Source of the DNA: Candidatus Thorarchaeota archaeon MP11T_1
GTDB lineage: Archaea; Asgardarchaeota; Thorarchaeia; Thorarchaeales; Thorarchaeaceae
Assembly: GCA_002825515.1 (NCBI GenBank)
Contig: PJET01000013.1
Location: 1 to 23,104, forward strand
Direction: 5' to 3'
DNA length: 23,104 nucleotides
The translations under genes were made by a program, and so were the position numbers. The notes below the pieces were generated by a model. It made no database searches and was not told where the DNA came from. It saw only the letters and a list, made by a program, of their open reading frames with translations. Below are positions 14,291-22,627 of the stretch, one piece after another; the first letter of the stretch is position 1; each line of letters opens with the position of its first letter.

Positions 14291-17212
14291 GTGACCAAGA
14301 AAAATGAAAAGAAAATCCTCAAGGGCAATCCCCTATGGTCAATTGGCTACGCAATCACCTCAATAAAGAACTACAAGGTCCGTAACATGGGCATCGCGCT
14401 TGTTCTGGCAATTAGTGTAGCAATTCCTACAACTGTTTTTGCTTGGACAAACACTGGTTCACGTTTAGCTGTTGAGGAGTATTTTGATGAAAACGCGTAT
14501 CAATTCAGCGTTCAGAATGCTCAAGGAGTGTATGACTACTCACATCTATTCGATGCTCAGCAACTCATAATGTCAAGTCCATATGCCGAATATGCACATA
14601 TCACACCTAGTACTGTAGGAATACTGAGAATGGATGGTATCACACCAGAGTGGGACGCATACGGTGTAAACTGGCCCAATTATGAACACGGGGTCAAGGA
14701 CTGTCGTGTCATCATGGTCAATAATGAGATACTTGATGTCTGGTCCAATGAAATATCCATCAGAGGAAATTCAACACTACGTCTAGGTGAAATAATGGTA
14801 TCCCAACGATTCATTGACCTAGCTGAAGAGATGTTGAGTAGGACTCTGAATATTAGTGCTGATTTCGACATCGGTTCTGAGATAAGCATAGACATTCTTC
14901 GCACATACTATTATCCTGAAGATGGAATGCCATTTGATCCACTCCTTCTCAATCGTTTAATTGTTCGAAACCTCACAATTGTAGGAATATACGAATTCAC
15001 ACGTCCCTCTGTCATCGTAGGATCGTTTGGTTCAATTAATAGAGGAAACTACATTGTAAGTGCGGCGACAAGTGTTTTGGGAATTACTGACTCGATATTA
15101 ATCTTGGAAGATGAGTTTGATAGGGAATCTATTCAAACAATCACAAACCAAGGATTCTTCTCACCAGTGGAATTTGTTCGAGGCTCAGTCAGTGGCCTTA
15201 TACAAAGTGGAGTGACTTTAGCAGCTCGGAACTTACGAAATCTGAAAACGCAAATCCAAGAAAGTGATTCACAGCTATCTGTCTATGGCTTGGAGAATAT
15301 TGAGAGCCTTCAGATTCATATCTCCACTTATTTGGCTAGTCAGGTTCTAATCATTCTTGCAATACCCATAATCATAATGAGCCTAATGCTGACCATTTTT
15401 ACATCAGAAACCTCGGTGGCTCAAAGAAAAGGTGAAATTAGTGCACTCAGGGCAAAAGGTGCTTCCTTCAACCAGATATTTTCTGCTGTTATTTGGGAGT
15501 CTCTAATATTATCAATTCTAGGTCTATTAGCTGGCCTAGGCGCATCCATTATAGCTGCTCCCTTAATGGGTTCTTCAACCGGCTTATTATCATTCGATCC
15601 TACCATATACAATGTATTCATTACAAAATTGATTATTCCTCCGCAAGCTCTTGCCCTTGCTGCTACAATTGCATTGTTTCTCCCTGCTGCATACTTACTT
15701 CATGTTGCTCGAAGAATCGATGTGGCTGAGATTGGACAACCAACTGCGCGGTTAACATATGAGATTCCTGAGGAAGTTAACATCTGGTATTATGTTCTAG
15801 GACTTGGAGGAACGCTCACAGTTCTTCTTATAGTCCCAGTTTTATTTAATCCAGTCGGGCAGATAGCATTCATTGAGATTCTCATTGCAACCTCGTTACT
15901 CTTCATTGCATCATATCTCGGTTCAAGAGCAATGCGACTAGTCACAGCTAGAGCATCTGAAGGCATGCATTGGTTGCTAGGTGAGAAGAAACTATATCTC
16001 ACTCAGAGCCTACGAAGACGGAAAGGTCAATTTATTCCTCTATTAGTAATTTTGACCTTAACGTTAACAAGTACAACAATGATGCTTATTCAAACAGCCA
16101 GTTTTGAGGACACAATTGCGAATGAGGCGGTTTACGCCTTGGGATGTGATGTTCGTATCGAAATCCCTGAACAAGTCTTGAATTGGACAGACATAATTGA
16201 GGGATATAGTGGAGTTGTAGATTCAACTCCTGTTATAGAATCGCTATCATATGTAGGAACTGACGCATTCTATCTTGAGGGATTAGATATAGGCGTATAT
16301 CGCGAAATGGGAAGGTTCACATCATCTAGTTTCGTAGACAATACTCCAGAAGCGATCTTAACGGCACTAAGTAGCACTCCCAATGGTATCATTATTAGTA
16401 TGTATCATATGGACCTCTGGAATGTTTCAGTTGGCGATACACTGAGCATAAGCGTTGGTTCGGTAATGGGAAGTAGTGAAGCAGAATTTGAAATAGTTGG
16501 CATAATGAAGAGCGCTCCTGGCTTTGGAATGGCTTCAACCTTGGATCTACAAGGTGTTCCATATGGAGCATATTTCGAGTTCCAACCTGGCCGTGGAGGT
16601 TTTGCTTTGGTCAACATCGACTACCTCTCATCAATCACCGGATACACCACTTCAGAGGTTTTCTTTGTTGAAACAACCTCCCTTACTGATGCATCTGAGT
16701 TAATTGAGTATGCCACTACAATTCCTTACTCTTCAGTCTACACAATAGACACCCTAGAGCTTGGTTCAAACACAGTCACAGGGCTTTTCCTAGCTGGTAT
16801 TGAAGGCCTTACCATGATTAACTTCATCATGTGTGCCAGTATGGCAATCGCATCTATTGCTCTGTTCCTAGGATCAGCAGTAATCGAACGAGAACCTGAA
16901 TATGCATTGTTCCGTGCAATCGGAGGTACTAAGAAACAGGTGGTTTCGCTAGTGTTTGGCGAGTTCGCAGGAAGTGTGTTAGCCGCTGTTCTCACGAGTC
17001 TTGGCCTTGGAGTATTGTTTGGCTACACAATGACCTTGCTTACCTTTGGAATTTCTTCCGTCTGGCCGATTCTACCAAAGGTTCTAACATATCCACTCTT
17101 TGTCATGCTTATCACAGTGGCATTAGAGTGCGTAGTAATGATTGTTACATGTTATTTCCCAGCCAGAAGGGCTGGCAACACAAACCCAGCTGATGTATTA
17201 AGAAATATGTGA
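14291..17212 (+). CDS. Duplicated MacB/FtsX-type ABC permease, copy 2
   Basis: 973 residues, a paralogue of the preceding permease along its whole length. Shared blocks include KDCRVIMVNNE, LGEIMVSQRFID, ALGCDVRIEI, TPNGIIIS and the ending NPADVLRNM. Ten membrane segments lie near residues 33-55, 345-372, 394-426, 446-472, 496-520, 523-546, 578-602, 836-864, 884-919 and 930-958, with extracytoplasmic domains of about 285 and 230 residues between them. Coupling segments are KGASFNQI and AIGGTKKQV. Start GTG at 14291 follows GAGGTGAT. The two copies have clearly diverged, so this is an old duplication. It may work with either neighbouring ATPase; substrate unknown. Confidence 0.9.
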   Translation: MTKKNEKKILKGNPLWSIGYAITSIKNYKVRNMGIALVLAISVAIPTTVFAWTNTGSRLAVEEYFDENAYQFSVQNAQGVYDYSHLFDAQQLIMSSPYAEYAHITPSTVGILRMDGITPEWDAYGVNWPNYEHGVKDCRVIMVNNEILDVWSNEISIRGNSTLRLGEIMVSQRFIDLAEEMLSRTLNISADFDIGSEISIDILRTYYYPEDGMPFDPLLLNRLIVRNLTIVGIYEFTRPSVIVGSFGSINRGNYIVSAATSVLGITDSILILEDEFDRESIQTITNQGFFSPVEFVRGSVSGLIQSGVTLAARNLRNLKTQIQESDSQLSVYGLENIESLQIHISTYLASQVLIILAIPIIIMSLMLTIFTSETSVAQRKGEISALRAKGASFNQIFSAVIWESLILSILGLLAGLGASIIAAPLMGSSTGLLSFDPTIYNVFITKLIIPPQALALAATIALFLPAAYLLHVARRIDVAEIGQPTARLTYEIPEEVNIWYYVLGLGGTLTVLLIVPVLFNPVGQIAFIEILIATSLLFIASYLGSRAMRLVTARASEGMHWLLGEKKLYLTQSLRRRKGQFIPLLVILTLTLTSTTMMLIQTASFEDTIANEAVYALGCDVRIEIPEQVLNWTDIIEGYSGVVDSTPVIESLSYVGTDAFYLEGLDIGVYREMGRFTSSSFVDNTPEAILTALSSTPNGIIISMYHMDLWNVSVGDTLSISVGSVMGSSEAEFEIVGIMKSAPGFGMASTLDLQGVPYGAYFEFQPGRGGFALVNIDYLSSITGYTTSEVFFVETTSLTDASELIEYATTIPYSSVYTIDTLELGSNTVTGLFLAGIEGLTMINFIMCASMAIASIALFLGSAVIEREPEYALFRAIGGTKKQVVSLVFGEFAGSVLAAVLTSLGLGVLFGYTMTLLTFGISSVWPILPKVLTYPLFVMLITVALECVVMIVTCYFPARRAGNTNPADVLRNM

Positions 17213-17222
17213 GGTAGTAAAA

Positions 17223-18254
17223 ATGCAAACAACAATAGAGACCGAAGAAAAACTTGACATCTACAGTGACTTACCAGATGATGTTGTCGTTAGTGTCAAT
17301 GACTGCTATAAGATATACAAAGCACAAGAACTGGAAGTCGTTGCACTCAGTGGAGTTTCCCTTCAAATTCTTGAAGGCAAAATAATGGCTGTGGTAGGTC
17401 CAAGTGGGTCTGGTAAAACAACCTTAATCAACGTTATTGGCGGCATCACAAAGGCTACAGTTGGCAAAGTCTATTGGGCCAACTTAAAGACTGACATCAC
17501 GAAACTGAGTGAAAAAGTACTTACGGAAGCAAGGCGTAATTTCATTGGATTCCATTTTCAACTAAACAACCTACTACCTCATCTCAATGCTTGGCAAAAC
17601 ATAGAGCTTGCAGCTAGGATTGCTGGAGTGCCTCGACAGATTCGAAAGGAGCGAGTTGATAGACTCATAAAACTCGTTGGCCTTGAAGAACGTAGGCGTA
17701 ACAAAGCCACAACTCTCAGTGGGGGTGAGAAATCTCGAGTGGCAATTGCTAGTGCTCTTGTCAACCTCATTGATACTGAAGGTAAAGGATTGGTCTTGTG
17801 CGATGAGCCTACAGGAGACCTAGATCCTGAGACTGGTGAGCGGATACTCGACCTGTTTCAGGAACTGAACGAAACCATCGGTACATCTTTCTTCATTGTC
17901 ACACACAGTCAACAAGTCGCATCCAAAGCTGACGTGACTGTGGAACTCCGTGATGGAGTTATCTCTGGGTTCCACCAAGCTGGTATTGATCTTGATATGC
18001 TTGACACGACCAGAATTGTTCGACTAGATGACAAACATAGGTTACCGATGCCCACTGACCTTCTTGATCTTGCTGGCAGTCCAAAAGAGTTTAAGCTCAG
18101 CTATACAGACAACAAGTTCGTCCTTGAACCTCAGACTGGTGAAGTCGTTGATCAGATGCGTGAAAAGAAAGTTCGAATTTGTAGAGTCTGTGGTTCAGAG
18201 ATTCCCGGTGGCAAGTTCATCTGTCCGAACTGTGGAAGTCAAGTCACAGTATAG
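17223..18254 (+). CDS. ABC transporter ATP-binding protein with C-terminal zinc ribbon
   Basis: 343 residues. A 25-residue acidic N-terminal extension precedes the ATPase: Walker A GPSGSGKTT (59-67), Q-loop FQLNNLLP (112-119), signature LSGGEKSRVAIA (165-176), Walker B LVLCDEPTGDLD (190-201), H-loop VTHS (226-229). Six extra residues (DTEGKG) stand before Walker B. After residue 250 there is an added domain of about 90 residues. It ends in a zinc ribbon with Cys320, Cys323, Cys334 and Cys337 (CRVCGSEIPGGKFICPNCG). MacB/LolD ATPases normally stop near residue 230-250, so this tail is unusual. GAGGT lies before the ATG. Last gene of the operon, followed by a terminator hairpin. Confidence 0.92.
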   Translation: MQTTIETEEKLDIYSDLPDDVVVSVNDCYKIYKAQELEVVALSGVSLQILEGKIMAVVGPSGSGKTTLINVIGGITKATVGKVYWANLKTDITKLSEKVLTEARRNFIGFHFQLNNLLPHLNAWQNIELAARIAGVPRQIRKERVDRLIKLVGLEERRRNKATTLSGGEKSRVAIASALVNLIDTEGKGLVLCDEPTGDLDPETGERILDLFQELNETIGTSFFIVTHSQQVASKADVTVELRDGVISGFHQAGIDLDMLDTTRIVRLDDKHRLPMPTDLLDLAGSPKEFKLSYTDNKFVLEPQTGEVVDQMREKKVRICRVCGSEIPGGKFICPNCGSQVTV

Positions 18255-18262
18255 CCTAGAAT

Positions 18263-18760
18263 TTATGGTCGACTCGCTTCTGGCGAGTCTTTTCTTTTGA
18301 ATAAAGAAACGAGCTGCTCGATGCAAATCCAGGTGTCCATATATTTGCGAATCATTCTTCGCTCTCTCTTCAGGTTCTTGACGCTACTTATCTCAAGTTC
18401 TTTCTCGAGGAACCTGTAGATTTCTTTTCCTCTCTTATCAAAATCAGTGAGAATAAGGACCTGCCCCTTTTTTCCCGCTTTATTGACAATATTCTCTATC
18501 AATCTGTACCGCGGTAGTCCTGTCTGAGTTCTCATTATTGGTGCTTGAAGACCCAGATTTCTAAGGACAGCGGCATCGCGCTTTCCCTCAACAATAACGA
18601 TCAAATTCGGATACTTTGAATCTAGAGTCTGGATGGTTTCAATGAGCATTCTCTCATTATCCGTAAGTCTCCTATTTTGCCTATTTTCAATAGCTGCGGT
18701 TCTTGCAATCTCTGCTTTTCTTCGTAATGTATCATCATTCTCTTCGTTCAAGGAGTACAC
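18263..18760 (-). CDS. Small Toprim-domain protein (RNase M5/UPF0292-like)
   Basis: 165 residues. A charged helical N-terminus (1-45) precedes a Toprim fold: IVIVEGKRDAAVL with catalytic Glu58, and VLILTDFDKRG with the DxD pair Asp106 and Asp108. These bind Mg2+ in primases, topoisomerases and RNase M5-type nucleases. Stand-alone archaeal Toprim proteins of this size are common and mostly uncharacterised; RNA or DNA cleavage is inferred. The start is GTG at 18758-18760, 10 bases after the alcohol dehydrogenase stop on the same strand, so they form one transcript. The 3' end overlaps the terminator of the convergent ABC operon. Confidence 0.85.
   Translation of the reverse strand: MYSLNEENDDTLRRKAEIARTAAIENRQNRRLTDNERMLIETIQTLDSKYPNLIVIVEGKRDAAVLRNLGLQAPIMRTQTGLPRYRLIENIVNKAGKKGQVLILTDFDKRGKEIYRFLEKELEISSVKNLKRERRMIRKYMDTWICIEQLVSLFKRKDSPEASRP
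18271..18298 (+). terminator. Hairpin and T-tract ending the ABC operon
   Basis: GACTCGC (18271-18277) pairs perfectly with GCGAGTC (18283-18289) around a TTCTG loop and is followed at once by TTTTCTTTT (18290-18298). It lies 17 bases after the stop of the second ATPase. The element sits inside the last codons of the convergent Toprim gene, where it encodes its DSPEASRP tail. On the minus strand no T-run follows the hairpin, so it should act only on the plus strand. Confidence 0.7.
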
Positions 18761-18770
18761 CAGAATTGTG

Positions 18771-19814
18771 TTATGGTGATATTGCTACCTTCATGGTTTT
18801 TCCTTCACTCATCAGTTCGAGTGCTTCGTTGATTTTTTCCAGTGGCATCTCATGCGATATCAGTAGGTCAGGATTGACATCCCCTGCACTGATGAGTTTT
18901 AGTGCTTGTTCAACATGTCTTGGCTTCAAGTGAAATACTCCTTTTATCGTGAGTTGACCATAATGGAATCTCTCGGTGTCGAGCTCGAATTTTGTTCCCG
19001 AGGCTGCACCACCAAAGAGGACTGTAGTTCCTGCATCTCTTGTCATCTCTACTGCCTGCTCCCATGTTTTTCGTATACCAACAGCCTCAATTACAACATC
19101 AGCACCAAAACCACCGGTTTCTTCTCTAACACGTTCTACAGGGTCTTCCTCTGATGGATCAATAACGATATCTGCTCCAGCTTTCTTTGCAACATCTCTC
19201 CTTAGTTTTGCAGGATCTGAAGCAATTACTGTTGAAGCGCCATTCTTTTGTGCCAACATAATTAACATCTGTCCGATGGGGCCTGCTCCAATTACGACCA
19301 CTGTGTCTCCGAGTCGAATATTTGACTCTTCAACGCCATGGACAACACATGCCAGTGGCTCTGTGAGTGCTGCGTTTCTGAAGGAAATTGATTCTGGAAT
19401 CTGATGCGTGTTCCATCTGACGACTGGAGCAGGCACTCGAATGTACTCTGCAAAAGCACCATTCACAAGATTATCTTTCAGTTTTGCACAAAGGTTTGGC
19501 ATGTGTCTTTTGCAAAAGAAGCAATCGCCGCAGGGAGCTGAATTTGTTGCGACTACTCGCATTCCTTCTTCGAAGTCCTTCACCCCTGCACCTACTTCTT
19601 CAATGGTTCCCGAATATTCATGACCAAAGAGCGCAGGAGTCTGTTTAATCAAGATTGGATGCCCTCTTTTGTACGTCTTGACATCAGTCCCGCACGTTAG
19701 AGCAGTGCCAACCTTAACTAGGAGTTCTCCAGGACCAACCTCAGGAACATCTGTTTCCTCGTATCGAACATCTCCGATATCATAGTACATTGCAGCTTTC
19801 ATTTTGCGAGACAT
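18771..19814 (-). CDS. Zinc-dependent alcohol/polyol dehydrogenase (MDR family)
   Basis: 347 residues. Catalytic zinc ligands are Cys41 (LTCGTD), His65-Glu66 (FGHEYSG) and Glu152 (ALTEPLACVVHG). The structural zinc site has Cys95, Cys98, Cys101 and Cys109 (CGDCFFCKRHMPNLC). The Rossmann loop is GAGPIG (176-181). Asp200 at the end of the second strand (VIASDPAK) favours NAD over NADP. It resembles the threonine/sorbitol dehydrogenase branch; the actual alcohol is not readable. ATG at 19812-19814 is preceded by GGAATTG; the internal ATG at 19802 (MKAAMYYD) would also give a family-like N-terminus. Divergent from the OsmC gene. Confidence 0.92.
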   Translation of the reverse strand: MSRKMKAAMYYDIGDVRYEETDVPEVGPGELLVKVGTALTCGTDVKTYKRGHPILIKQTPALFGHEYSGTIEEVGAGVKDFEEGMRVVATNSAPCGDCFFCKRHMPNLCAKLKDNLVNGAFAEYIRVPAPVVRWNTHQIPESISFRNAALTEPLACVVHGVEESNIRLGDTVVVIGAGPIGQMLIMLAQKNGASTVIASDPAKLRRDVAKKAGADIVIDPSEEDPVERVREETGGFGADVVIEAVGIRKTWEQAVEMTRDAGTTVLFGGAASGTKFELDTERFHYGQLTIKGVFHLKPRHVEQALKLISAGDVNPDLLISHEMPLEKINEALELMSEGKTMKVAISP

Positions 19815-19847
19815 GAGCCAATTCCCTGAGCATTTCCTCTCTGTCTG

Positions 19848-19853
19848 TTTAAA
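19848..19853. promoter_or_regulatory. Shared palindromic TATA element between the dehydrogenase and OsmC genes
   Basis: TTTAAA is centred 27-28 bases before the OsmC-family ATG at 19878, which predicts a leaderless message. It is its own reverse complement and is 36 bases from the dehydrogenase ATG on the other strand, so it could serve both directions (the latter with a leader of about 10 bases). Confidence 0.45.
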
Positions 19854-19877
19854 TCACTTCCTGACTGTCAAACCGTA

Positions 19878-20375
19878 ATGCTTAATCAGGATTCACCTGA
19901 GCCAGAGAATGAGTGGATTGGCATGCACATCAAGTCAAGATATCCTGATCACATGGAGTATCATGCCGAAAGCGTGTGGGATGGAAAGACTGGAGGTACT
20001 ATCACAGCTAGTGACGAATATCAAATCGTTTACGATACTCCAAAGACCTATGCTGGACGAGGTGAGGGAATTTGTCCAGATGAGATTTTTGTGTCTGCGG
20101 TGCTTGGCTGCTTGAATAATACATTCCTTGATTTTCAGCGTCGATTCGAAATGGAGCTGATCTCTTTCAAGCTGAAAGGGAAAGCAACAGCCAGGTTTGA
20201 TGGAGAAGGCTATAGAATAACTGGATTTCATGTTTCAGGAGAGGTCATTGTTGGTGAGGATGAACTCCAAACTGGTCGGCGTTGCGTGGAACTCATGGAA
20301 AATTACTGTCACCTCACGAGAACAATCAAAGAATGCATTCCATTCGAGTATGATATATCGGTCCGGGAAGCGTAG
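19878..20375 (+). CDS. OsmC-family protein (thiol peroxidase fold)
   Basis: 165 residues. The two redox cysteines of the family are present: Cys78 in AVLGCLNNTFL at the start of the central helix, and Cys144 in ENYCHLTRTIK. The swapped-dimer OsmC fold is also supported by CPDEIFVSAVLGCL and the strand pairs FKLKGKATARF and ITGFHVSGEVIV. Characterised members reduce organic hydroperoxides. A 30-residue N-terminal lead precedes the core. ATG 19878 matches a TATA box at 19848. A single-gene unit convergent with the Mut7-C gene, one base between stops. Confidence 0.88.
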   Translation: MLNQDSPEPENEWIGMHIKSRYPDHMEYHAESVWDGKTGGTITASDEYQIVYDTPKTYAGRGEGICPDEIFVSAVLGCLNNTFLDFQRRFEMELISFKLKGKATARFDGEGYRITGFHVSGEVIVGEDELQTGRRCVELMENYCHLTRTIKECIPFEYDISVREA

Positions 20376-20376
20376 A

Positions 20377-20871
20377 CTAGGGCTCTAGTTCTTTCATCAA
20401 CTGCCCAATTCTCTGCATATATGCCTCTATATTTGTCCACTGCCCTCCTTGAAAGAATACACTCTTACAATATTCACAAAGCCAAAACTCAGTGTAGTAA
20501 TTGAATGTCTGATTTGGAACAAGACCTTCGACTCGAGATCTCTCACCATTTCTGATGTGAGTTAATTCTCCATTGCATTTTGTGCATCTTGATTTGGCAG
20601 GGTCTGCTTCTGGACTTATACCAAATCTTAGAAAGACACTTGCTACTCCTTCATCAACAGATCCTCGAACAAGCATCACCTCAACACCTGCATCTTCTGC
20701 GCGTCTTGAAAGGATCGCATCAGAGGTCAGCAATACTCTATTCTGCTCAAGTGCAATACGTAACAAATCATCATCGTGGAGCTTAGAGGAATAAAATGTG
20801 TCATGACCTGTAAGGCGAAGCCATGTGGAAAGTTTCCCCAACATTGCATCCACAATGAATGTCTTCATCAA
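20377..20871 (-). CDS. Mut7-C RNAse domain protein (PIN-like fold plus zinc ribbon)
   Basis: 164 residues. The N-terminal part is the PIN-like Mut7-C core: FIVDAMLGKLSTWLRLTGHD (Asp8), an acidic LHDDDLL cluster (Asp33-35) and VLLTSDAILSRRA (Asp51), which together should bind Mg2+ or Mn2+ for RNA cleavage. The C-terminal zinc ribbon has Cys96, Cys99, Cys132 and Cys135 (RCTKCNG and LCEYCKSVFFQGGQW). This is the full two-part architecture of the family. Its start overlaps the stop of the amidohydrolase gene by 4 bases, so translation is coupled. Biological RNA target unknown. Confidence 0.92.
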   Translation of the reverse strand: MMKTFIVDAMLGKLSTWLRLTGHDTFYSSKLHDDDLLRIALEQNRVLLTSDAILSRRAEDAGVEVMLVRGSVDEGVASVFLRFGISPEADPAKSRCTKCNGELTHIRNGERSRVEGLVPNQTFNYYTEFWLCEYCKSVFFQGGQWTNIEAYMQRIGQLMKELEP

Positions 20872-21770
20872 GTTTCACCAAAGATAATGCGGGCGGCATT
20901 TTTCCACATGACTTTCTCAATCTCTTCCTCTCGCACTTGCTTGTACCCCTGCTCAACAAACTCCGAAGGAAGTTGTAGTTTTGTGAAGAACTCTACCCAC
21001 TTATTGAGCGTCATCGTATACTCGAAAAGAGGGAAGTCGCTTCCAAAGAGCATTCGGTTTGGGAAGACTTTCAGAATTTTAGCATCTCCAATCATCTGGA
21101 AAACTTTCGCTGGCACGGTTGATGCAAACACCTGCCATCCTGAAACATCAACTGAAACATTCGGGTTTTTCGATGCAATCATCAAAGTTTCATCTTGCCA
21201 TGGATAGCCTACATGAGCGAGTACAATCTTTAAGTCTGGAAAGTCTGCAGCAACTCTGTCAACATAAACTGGCCTCGCATATTTCACATGCTTGTGTCTT
21301 GGTGTAAATCCTTGGTGGATTAAGATTGGGACATCTAAGTCAACACAGAGTTTGTAGTATGGGTCAAACTCCTTTTCATCTGGATAGAACCCATTCGGAG
21401 GATACATCTTCCATCCTCTACATCCCTTCTCCTTCACAGCACGCTCCAGCTCTTTCAGACCTATTTCTCCTCGTCTTGGATCAAGTCCTACAAATGTAAC
21501 AATGTTTTCGTCATCTCGCACCTCATTAGCATGCCAATCAGTCTTCTCTGTGAGTGAAAGCGGCATCTCCTGGTCAAACCCACTATCGACAGGAAGAACA
21601 ACAGCACTATCTACATCACTTGCAGCCATTGCCTTGCGAAGAGTCGTAATAGGAGAATCAAGAACTGGTTCAACGCCCAATCTCTCTGCAGCAATGCGAC
21701 GGGACTCCTTATCTCTCTCACTGATAATATCCCTTGACCATGTATGTGTGTGTGCATCAATAACTCTCAT
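20868..21770 (-). CDS. Amidohydrolase-family metal-dependent hydrolase
   Basis: 300 residues with the TIM-barrel amidohydrolase_2 pattern. Metal ligands are His7 and His9 (VIDAHTHTW), His152 (ILIHQGF), His186 (VLAHVGYPW) and Asp245 (LFGSDFPLFEY). Members hydrolyse or decarboxylate small cyclic or aromatic compounds; the substrate here is unknown. AAGGTG lies just before the ATG at 21768-21770. It sits 11 bases after the PHP gene stop and overlaps the Mut7-C gene by 4 bases, so it is the middle of a tight operon. Cytoplasmic; no signal peptide. Confidence 0.9.
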   Translation of the reverse strand: MRVIDAHTHTWSRDIISERDKESRRIAAERLGVEPVLDSPITTLRKAMAASDVDSAVVLPVDSGFDQEMPLSLTEKTDWHANEVRDDENIVTFVGLDPRRGEIGLKELERAVKEKGCRGWKMYPPNGFYPDEKEFDPYYKLCVDLDVPILIHQGFTPRHKHVKYARPVYVDRVAADFPDLKIVLAHVGYPWQDETLMIASKNPNVSVDVSGWQVFASTVPAKVFQMIGDAKILKVFPNRMLFGSDFPLFEYTMTLNKWVEFFTKLQLPSEFVEQGYKQVREEEIEKVMWKNAARIIFGET

Positions 21771-21781
21771 TCAAACACCTT

Positions 21782-22627
21782 CTATAACTCATCACGTAAT
21801 CTTTCCAATCTATCAATGACCCCAATTGGAACCGTGACACTTCCAAGTTCTGTGTAATGAATTGTACCGTGGTAGTCACTTCCTCCTGTGTGTAAGATAT
21901 CTAAACCCTGGATGATCTTTCTCACATCATCTGCTGAACTATTCATTCCCATGAAGGCATAATCGTAATCCACCTCTATGCCCAAAAGCCCTGCGCTCAT
22001 CAGGGTTTCTATTAAAGAACGCAAGTCTTGAACTTTTACAGTAAGTGGGTGAGCTAAGACAGGAACAGCTCGCACTGACCTGAGTAGATCAATCCCCTCA
22101 AATACTTGCATTCGCTCTTTCTTAACGTATGCAGGCTTATCATAGGCCAAGTACTTCTGAAATGCCTCATGTGTTGTCTTTACGAATCCTTTCTTGATTA
22201 GTAGTTGCGCAACATGTGGGCGACCAGGGCTTGATACTCCTTTTAGGTCCTCTGAGAGCTCATCCATTGAAACATCAAGTCCTAGCTCATTCAGTTTCTG
22301 AATCATCTTTGGAAGTCTATTGTGTCGTGCTACTCTCAGATACTCCAAACGATCATTGAGTGCCTTAGAGCTAGAAGGCACGAAATAACCCAGTAAATGG
22401 ACTTCTTTGGCATCGTATTCAGAGCTTATTTCAATTCCCGGAACTCGAATTAGCTCATCAGATGCTTCAGCATCCACGAACTCTTTTACCCCATCAAGCG
22501 AATCGTGATCGGTGAGTGCGATACCTCCTAGTTTCATACCAACTGCCTTTCTTACTAGTTCTGTGGGTGAATCACTTCCATCTGAAGTCGTTGAATGAGT
22601 GTGCAGGTCAGCACGGACTCTCACCAT
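21782..22627 (-). CDS. PHP-domain metal-dependent phosphoesterase
   Basis: 281 residues. PHP motifs are RADLHTHSTTSDGS (His9, His11, Asp16), GIALTDHDSLDG (Asp40, His41), PGIEISSE (Glu66), EVHLLGY (His77), PVLAHPLTV and GGSDYHG near the end. These form the trinuclear metal site. The closest well-studied relatives are the YciV/RNase AM group that removes 3'-phosphates or nucleotides from short RNA and pAp; this function is inferred by similarity. The start is fixed by AGGAGG seven bases before the ATG, so the gene really overlaps the YkgJ-type gene by 20 bases. Confidence 0.92.
   Translation of the reverse strand: MVRVRADLHTHSTTSDGSDSPTELVRKAVGMKLGGIALTDHDSLDGVKEFVDAEASDELIRVPGIEISSEYDAKEVHLLGYFVPSSSKALNDRLEYLRVARHNRLPKMIQKLNELGLDVSMDELSEDLKGVSSPGRPHVAQLLIKKGFVKTTHEAFQKYLAYDKPAYVKKERMQVFEGIDLLRSVRAVPVLAHPLTVKVQDLRSLIETLMSAGLLGIEVDYDYAFMGMNSSADDVRKIIQGLDILHTGGSDYHGTIHYTELGSVTVPIGVIDRLERLRDEL

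Noticed and set aside
18976..19404. A 142-codon open frame on the plus strand inside the alcohol dehydrogenase gene.
   Set aside because: It lies antisense to a gene with all catalytic and zinc-binding motifs. Its translation is low-complexity (Ser, Ala, Pro, Thr) with no family resemblance.
20376..20389. ACTAG-GGCT-CTAGT hairpin between the convergent OsmC and Mut7-C stops.
   Set aside because: The arms are 5 bp with weak pairing, and the following T-rich stretch (TCTTTC) is interrupted. Not enough to call a terminator.
20776..21207. A 143-codon plus-strand frame across the Mut7-C and amidohydrolase genes.
   Set aside because: It is antisense to two well-supported genes and crosses their junction. 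No recognisable protein features.
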